From contig JAAEQP010001503.1 in NCBI GenBank assembly GCA_024231375.1, positions 1 through 11,139 on the forward strand: a stretch of DNA of 11,139 bases. The letters are read 5' to 3'. This DNA comes from a bacterium. Lineage in GTDB: Bacteria; Hydrogenedentota; Hydrogenedentia; Hydrogenedentiales; SLHB01. The position numbers and the translations under genes were made by a program. The notes under the pieces are model-generated. The model saw only the letters and a list, made by a program, of their open reading frames with translations, had not been told where the DNA came from and did not search any database. Below, one piece after another: positions 7,624 to 11,139 of the stretch. Positions within the stretch are counted from its first letter, which is position 1, and each line of letters starts with the position of its first letter.

Positions 7624-8907
7624 TTAGAAAAAGGTTCCCTGCAAGTGACTCTTGTTGATGTCCAGAAGTTCGTCCAACACGGCGCGCGAGCCACGGGCAT
7701 CCGGCATCAGGGGATGCATCAGCATGGCCTGAAACGCCGTCTCCCGGTCGCCGGACACCGCCGCCTGCACGGTCATTGTCTCGTAGGCCTTCACCAACTG
7801 CATCAGGCCCCGAATCGCCGGGGCGGGCGTTTCCTGCGGGATGGCCGTGGCGCCCTTGCGCCCGATGATGGCGGACAATTCCACGGATGCGTCGTCGTCG
7901 AACGTGGGCACGGCGCCGTTGTTTCGACAGCACACGATCTGCCGGTTCTGGGTATCGTTCTCGATAGCCGAAATGAGATGGAACGCCGCTGTGGAGTAGT
8001 GGGCGCCTCCGCGTTCCGATAGCTCCGCGGGTTTCTCGTTCAATTCCGGCTGCTGGTACTTGTCGAACAAGGTTGCCTCAATCCCCACGACCTCTTCGCC
8101 TCGGGTCTTCTCCTTGGTCTTGAGATGGTCGAGCACGGCGTCCGTGGCATAGTAATATTGAAGGTACCCGTTGGGAAGCACCTTGAGGCTTCGCATGGCC
8201 TCAAGCATCTCCTCCCGGACAGCCTCCTGCTCCCATTCCTCGGCAGCGTGCTCCATGAACGTGTCCAGCATCGTTTGCGTCTGGTCCGCACCCGCAATCT
8301 TCAGGCCGCGAACCCAAGACAGGTGATTCAGGCCGACGTAGTCGAGTTCCACGTCCTCCATGGCACAGCCGGTATGCTTGACGATGTCCATGATCATGCA
8401 AATGGGGACGTTGCACAGGCCCACGCTCGTGATTGAGCTGTGTTTGAGAAGGGCCTCGGTCACGATGCCCGAGGGATTGGTGAAATTGATGAGGTAGCCG
8501 TCCGACGCCAACTCTTCCATGGCGTGGGCGATGTCCAGAATGGGGGGGATGGTGCGCAACGCGCAGGCGAATCCGCCCACTCCTGTCGTTTCCTGCCCCA
8601 CGATGCCATGTTTCAGACCCAGTTTCTCGTCGTTGATACGGGCCTGAATACCCCCAACGCGTAGCTGCGTAACGACGTACTTGGCATCCTTCACCGCCTC
8701 GCGCATATCGCCCGTGGCATGCACCGCGAACGGCGTCCCGTGCTTGTCGGACATCCGCTGGGCCAACCCGGACGTGATGGCGAGACGCTCCTGGTTGGGG
8801 TCCATCATCCAGACTTCCGTGACCGGGATCTGGTCCAGTCTGGAGAACAGGCCGTCCACCAATTCGGGGGAATACGAGCTTGCGCCGCCGATTACCGCAA
8901 TCTTCAT
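7624..8907 (-). CDS. Glycoside hydrolase family 4, probable 6-phospho-beta-glucosidase
   Basis: This 427-residue cytoplasmic enzyme belongs to the NAD- and divalent-metal-dependent GH4 family, which cleaves glycosides by an oxidation-elimination mechanism. An N-terminal Rossmann motif is visible (IAVIGGASSYSPELVDGL, 3-20), then TQLRVGGIQAR (80-90), GQETTGVGGF (104-113), NFTNPSGIVTEAL (141-153), GLCNVPI (163-169), GLNHLSW (192-198) and NGYLQYYY (246-253). Cys165 and His195 correspond to the expected metal ligands. In GH4 the residues after the metal Cys track specificity; CNVP fits the 6-phospho-beta-glucosidase group, unlike CHS (alpha-galactosidase) or CDMP (6-phospho-alpha-glucosidase). AAGGAA lies 8 nt before the ATG at 8907. 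It is the first gene of the unit with purC and purF. No PTS transporter or sugar kinase is in the window, so the natural substrate is uncertain. Confidence 0.9.
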   Translation of the reverse strand: MKIAVIGGASSYSPELVDGLFSRLDQIPVTEVWMMDPNQERLAITSGLAQRMSDKHGTPFAVHATGDMREAVKDAKYVVTQLRVGGIQARINDEKLGLKHGIVGQETTGVGGFACALRTIPPILDIAHAMEELASDGYLINFTNPSGIVTEALLKHSSITSVGLCNVPICMIMDIVKHTGCAMEDVELDYVGLNHLSWVRGLKIAGADQTQTMLDTFMEHAAEEWEQEAVREEMLEAMRSLKVLPNGYLQYYYATDAVLDHLKTKEKTRGEEVVGIEATLFDKYQQPELNEKPAELSERGGAHYSTAAFHLISAIENDTQNRQIVCCRNNGAVPTFDDDASVELSAIIGRKGATAIPQETPAPAIRGLMQLVKAYETMTVQAAVSGDRETAFQAMLMHPLMPDARGSRAVLDELLDINKSHLQGTFF

Positions 8908-8947
8908 GAGTTCGGTTCCTTGCGGGAGAGAGTGTAATCCGTTTAAG

Positions 8948-8979
8948 CCACTGCCCTGAAACGTGTTAGGGCTTCGTGG
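8948..8979. promoter_or_regulatory. Candidate LacI/GalR-family operator or leader hairpin
   Basis: The 20-bp GCCCTGAAACGTGTTAGGGC (8953-8972) is an imperfect palindrome, 8 of 10 positions per half matching, centred on a CG step as LacI-family operators usually are. Flanking CCAC (8948-8951) and GTGG (8976-8979) extend the symmetry. It lies about 30-50 nt downstream of the predicted GH4 transcription start, where a bound repressor could block elongation. It could instead act as an mRNA hairpin. No regulator gene is present in the window. Confidence 0.35.
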
Positions 8980-9005
8980 CGTGCCAACGAGGAAGTAATA
9001 AGCAG

Positions 9006-9034
9006 ATGATACTTACCCGGCGGATCAAAGTCAA
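9006..9034 (-). promoter_or_regulatory. Sigma70-like promoter of the GH4-purC-purF unit
   Basis: On the minus strand TTGACT (9029-9034) and TATCAT (9006-9011) are spaced by exactly 17 bp. The predicted start is near 8999, giving a leader of roughly 92 nt before the GH4 start codon at 8907. It is the best promoter match on this strand ahead of the three co-directional genes. Confidence 0.6.
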
Positions 9035-9170
9035 CCAAACAGCGCTGGCAGGACTGCGAGCGCCCCGCGTGCCCGTTCCGTAGATACCTCGAATACAGCG
9101 GCGTGGCGCGGCGTTTCTGTGATTGGACCCCGCGTGCGCGAGGCCGCGCTCAAAGAAGGCGCGTTCACGG

Positions 9171-9176
9171 TACAAT
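9171..9176 (+). promoter_or_regulatory. Possible -10 element of the repeat-protein gene
   Basis: TACAAT sits in the context GGTACAATGAA, very like GGTAGAATGAA ahead of the gene at 9844. No clear -35 hexamer is found at the expected distance (gctcaa at 9148-9153), so support is weak. The leader would be about 89 nt. Confidence 0.3.
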
Positions 9177-9258
9177 GAAGTGCAGGCGGGAACTTTCACC
9201 GTCAGTTGAGGGATAGACTGAAGATTAGAGAGATAGTCTGCCCAATGGGCCGCAACCC

Positions 9259-9263
9259 GGAGG
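9259..9263 (+). promoter_or_regulatory. Ribosome binding site deciding the 9272 start
   Basis: GGAGG is placed 8 nt before the ATG at 9272. The alternative in-frame starts (TTG at 9206, ATG at 9245) lack such a site. Confidence 0.6.
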
Positions 9264-9271
9264 CGTTGAGC

Positions 9272-9706
9272 ATGTTCGGAAGACGCAGGAAGAGAATTCG
9301 GGCGAAGGAATTCGTCCTTGAAGACGCACAGGGCCACGAACGCGCTTCGCTGTCGGTGGACGACGAGGACAATGCCGTGTTGAGCTTCAAGGACAAGCTC
9401 GGGCAGACCCGGCTGTTTCTCGGGCTGACCGAGGACGGTACGCCGCGGGTGAGCCTGCAATACGCGAAAGGAAGAGGGTCCATCCAGCTCGAGGCGAATG
9501 ACGCACTCGAATCGGCCGCTATCATCATCACCGGGCCCACAGGCGTCGCCCAAGTGGTGCTTGCCATTGCCCAGAACGGACAGCCCGCGATTGCACTTCT
9601 CGACGAAGACGGCAACCTCAGCTTCCCAAACCCTTCCCAGGCCACACCCGACGGCGGTGACGACGGTCCTCGTGGATTCGACTGGGATTCCATCCTGCGA
9701 CGGTGA
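9272..9706 (+). CDS. Small protein of five 23-residue beta-type repeats, unknown function
   Basis: I do not recognise this 144-residue protein. It opens with a basic segment (FGRRRKRIRAK, 2-12), has no signal peptide or membrane segment, and then shows five short repeats beginning at residues 14, 37, 60, 84 and 107. Each has a hydrophobic strand, often an Asp or other polar residue, and an invariant Gly (21, 44, 67, 91, 114); a Leu follows six residues later in the first four (27, 50, 73, 97). The pattern predicts paired strands and turns, perhaps a beta-solenoid or sandwich. The tail is Pro/Gly/Asp rich and ends with DWDSILRR. The ATG at 9272 with GGAGG upstream is preferred over the upstream TTG at 9206, which would give 166 residues. 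It is divergent from the GH4 operon and 137 bp before the TPR gene. Coding status is likely given the repeats and ribosome site. Confidence 0.72.
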   Translation: MFGRRRKRIRAKEFVLEDAQGHERASLSVDDEDNAVLSFKDKLGQTRLFLGLTEDGTPRVSLQYAKGRGSIQLEANDALESAAIIITGPTGVAQVVLAIAQNGQPAIALLDEDGNLSFPNPSQATPDGGDDGPRGFDWDSILRR

Positions 9707-9772
9707 ACCACGGATTTGAACCGGATGCCAAGCCGCCTCTCTTTCAATCGTGTCAACGGGTTACGTCACACC

Positions 9773-9793
9773 TGCGCGTACGGGCGCGGCGCA
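9773..9793. other. Small inverted repeat between two genes
   Basis: TGCGC (9773-9777) and GCGCA (9789-9793) can form a 5-bp stem, with CCTG and CAGG flanking it imperfectly. No T-tract follows, so it is at best a weak terminator or a protein-binding site. Confidence 0.2.
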
Positions 9794-9806
9794 AGCATCA
9801 GGTCCA

Positions 9807-9835
9807 TTGCTTACGTCCGGTCAACGCGGTAGAAT
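9807..9835 (+). promoter_or_regulatory. Sigma70-like promoter of the TPR membrane protein gene
   Basis: TTGCTT (9807-9812) and TAGAAT (9830-9835) are 17 bp apart. The expected start is near 9842, only about two bases before the ATG at 9844, which suggests a nearly leaderless mRNA. That agrees with the absence of a Shine-Dalgarno sequence before this gene. Confidence 0.5.
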
Positions 9836-9843
9836 GAAACGGC

Positions 9844-10764
9844 ATGATTGACTACAACGTAATCTATGACATCCCATCGATCCTCTGTGGATTGTTGCTC
9901 ATCCCCTACCTCATGTGGGGGGTGCATCTCCTCCGGCGGCGCATCAGTCCGCGGGGCGAGGCAGCCACCCTGTTCGGCGTGGTCCTATTCCTGATCGTCG
10001 AGATGTCGCTGCTCAGAGGGTGGCTGTCGCACCACCCCGTACACCTCATTCTAGCGGGCCTTGGGCTGGTCGTGTCGTCTTTGGCGCTCTACGGACCGAT
10101 CCTCGTTTCGTTCACCTCCCACCTTTTCACCGAGATGGTGATGCCGCGCGGCGCACCGCCCTCGAACGAACCACCCTACGGCGCGGCCGAAGGCATGGAA
10201 ATGCGGGGGGACTTTGAAGGCGCCGCACGAGAGTACACGGCGCTGGCGCGCATGTTTCCGAAGCTGCCACGTCCGGCCTTGGCGGCCGCGGACAACTTCA
10301 TGAAGACCGACAATCCGGACAGAGCTGTGGAGTGGTTCGAGAAAGGTCTCGCCCTGACTTCTTCCGACAAGGAAGCCTTGCCCATCACGAACCGGCTGCA
10401 CGAAGTGTTTGCACGAATTCTCCACAAACCGGATGACGCACGCCGGGTGCTGGAGGATTACCTGAAGCGGTTCCCGGATTCGGATCATGTCGGCAGAGTC
10501 CAGTGCCGACTGGACCGGTTCGCCGCCCAGCCAGAACCGGAAGAAGCCGCACTAGTCACTGCGATGGAGGAGGTGCGTGACGCCGCCGCTCCTGCGGAGG
10601 ATTCGGACGGACCTCAGATGGCGATGTTGCCCGGGGATGAAGAGGCTTCCGCTCCTGTCGTGTCCACTGTGCCCAATGAGGGTGAGGCGACGCGTGACAA
10701 GGCGGATTTCGAGATAGCCGATGACGAAGGGCCCCAGATGACCTTTCTCCCCGACGACGATTGA
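9844..10764 (+). CDS. Membrane-anchored TPR-like protein, function unknown
   Basis: A 306-residue protein with three predicted membrane helices near the N-terminus (about 9-29, 41-57 and 67-92) and then a soluble region. Residues about 112-225 read as helical tetratricopeptide-like repeats (MRGDFEGAAREYTALARMFP at 120-139, DRAVEWFEKGLAL at 159-171, DDARRVLEDYLKRFPDSDHV at 197-216), which usually mediate protein-protein contacts. The acidic, low-complexity tail (about 230-306) carries the motif GPQM-xx-LP-x-D twice, at 256-264 and at 296-304, the second at the C-terminus. The start at 9844 has no ribosome site but sits just downstream of a promoter. It converges on the exbD-type gene with 24 bp between stops. 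I cannot assign a role; a scaffold at the inner membrane is a reasonable guess. Confidence 0.8.
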   Translation: MIDYNVIYDIPSILCGLLLIPYLMWGVHLLRRRISPRGEAATLFGVVLFLIVEMSLLRGWLSHHPVHLILAGLGLVVSSLALYGPILVSFTSHLFTEMVMPRGAPPSNEPPYGAAEGMEMRGDFEGAAREYTALARMFPKLPRPALAAADNFMKTDNPDRAVEWFEKGLALTSSDKEALPITNRLHEVFARILHKPDDARRVLEDYLKRFPDSDHVGRVQCRLDRFAAQPEPEEAALVTAMEEVRDAAAPAEDSDGPQMAMLPGDEEASAPVVSTVPNEGEATRDKADFEIADDEGPQMTFLPDDD

Positions 10765-10788
10765 CCGGGGGGAGGTCCTCGGAGAGGG

Positions 10789-11139
10789 TTAGGGTGCCGG
10801 CGACCCGCCCGGCATTTCGGTGGGGATGATCAGTTTCGCGCCGCCCGCCTCATTGACGATGTCCATGACACGGACCACCTTGCCGAAGTCCGCGCGTTCG
10901 TCGGCCCGCAAGACCAGCCGCGATTCCGGTTCGTCCGCGATCAGGCGCGTCACCACATTTCGCAGTCCATCCTCGTCCACCCGATCCGTTCCGACGAAGT
11001 AGGCACCCTCGGCGTTTACGGTGATCTCGTGGAGTCCAGCTTCCTTCACTGCGGCCGTCTTCGCGTCGGGGAGCGCCACGTCAATGCCGAACTGCTCGCG
11101 AAACGTGGAACTGACCATGAAGAAGATGAGAAGCAGGAA
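10789..11139 (-). CDS. ExbD/TolR-family biopolymer transport protein (5' part outside window)
   Basis: ExbD/TolR proteins are single-pass inner-membrane partners of ExbB/TolQ; together they use the proton gradient to energise TonB- or Tol-type envelope machines. The 116 visible codons begin inside the membrane helix (FLLLIFFMVSSTF) and continue into the periplasmic domain, with ITVNAEGAYFVG, the VVTRLIADEPESRLVLRADE region and VVRVMDIVNEAGGAKLIIPTE, all typical of the family. The start codon and the N-terminal part with the proton-channel Asp lie beyond the right edge; family members are about 135-150 residues. The Met at 11118 falls within the helix and is not the true start. An exbB/tolQ-type gene would be expected further right. 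Which of ExbD and TolR it is cannot be told here. Confidence 0.88.
   Translation of the reverse strand, partial: FLLLIFFMVSSTFREQFGIDVALPDAKTAAVKEAGLHEITVNAEGAYFVGTDRVDEDGLRNVVTRLIADEPESRLVLRADERADFGKVVRVMDIVNEAGGAKLIIPTEMPGGSPAP

Larger units (their letters stand above)
8908..9271. other. Divergent intergenic region (GH4 operon / repeat-protein gene)
   Basis: This 364-bp stretch carries regulatory sites and no gene I can support. From left to right it holds the GH4 ribosome site (8916-8921), an operator-like palindrome within a larger hairpin (8948-8979), a leftward sigma70-like promoter (9006-9034), a GC-rich stretch in which I see nothing (about 9040-9165), a rightward -10-like TACAAT (9171-9176), and the ribosome site of the rightward gene (9259-9263). 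Confidence 0.6.

Noticed and set aside
8966..9553. 195-codon minus-strand open frame across the divergent intergenic region
   Set aside because: It runs antisense through the repeat-protein gene and over the GH4 promoter, with no ribosome site or recognisable protein features.
9752..9829. Repeated words GTCAACG and TTACGTC in swapped order before the TPR gene
   Set aside because: The copies are only 7-9 bp, in different order and unequal spacing; too short to call a regulator site.
10747..10774. CTCCCC/GGGGAG stem between the convergent TPR and exbD-type genes as a bidirectional terminator
   Set aside because: The stem is only 6 bp with a 16-nt loop, lies partly in coding sequence and lacks a T-tract on either strand.

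Overview
This is a GC-rich bacterial chromosomal window with eight protein-coding genes, one of them cut by the right edge. The organism is probably Gram-negative: the window holds an ExbD/TolR-type inner-membrane protein and a sensor protein with an extracytoplasmic domain. It makes isoprenoids by the MEP pathway and purines de novo. The protein style (a GH4 glycosidase, a TPR membrane protein, an ExbD gene, GC-rich REP-like hairpins) recalls PVC or Hydrogenedentota-like lineages, but that placement is a guess from general impression and no marker here fixes it.

Layout. Positions 1-414 are non-coding and hold REP-like inverted repeats built on GGGAC...GTCCC cores, then an extended -10 promoter. 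dxs (415-2346, +) encodes DXP synthase. Next, behind its own well-matched promoter, is an 890-residue membrane sensor diguanylate cyclase (2476-5148, +) with two tandem Cache-like modules, HAMP, PAS, GAF and GGDEF domains. It converges, 28 bp apart, on a leftward cluster made of a GH4 6-phospho-beta-glucosidase-like gene (7624-8907, -), purC (6687-7580, -) and purF (5177-6637, -). The cluster appears to be driven by one sigma70-like promoter at 9006-9034, with an imperfect palindrome centred on CG in the leader that resembles a LacI/GalR-family operator.

Right of that divergent region are a small cytoplasmic protein of unknown function made of five 23-residue repeats (9272-9706, +), a three-TM protein with TPR-like repeats whose mRNA may be nearly leaderless (9844-10764, +), and the 3' part of an exbD/tolR-type gene (10789 to beyond 11139, -) that converges on it.

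How they work together. purF and purC are enzymes of the same pathway (first step and SAICAR synthesis) and almost certainly share a transcript. Finding a phospho-glycosidase at the head of that transcript is unusual and is the main contextual oddity. dxs, the cyclase, the repeat protein and the TPR protein look like independent units. I found no CRISPR array, tRNA, rRNA, intact transposase or phage gene. I do not see an obvious new multi-gene system. The best leads are the 23-residue repeat protein, the Cys/His cluster in the GAF region of the cyclase, and the glycosidase-purine operon with its putative operator.
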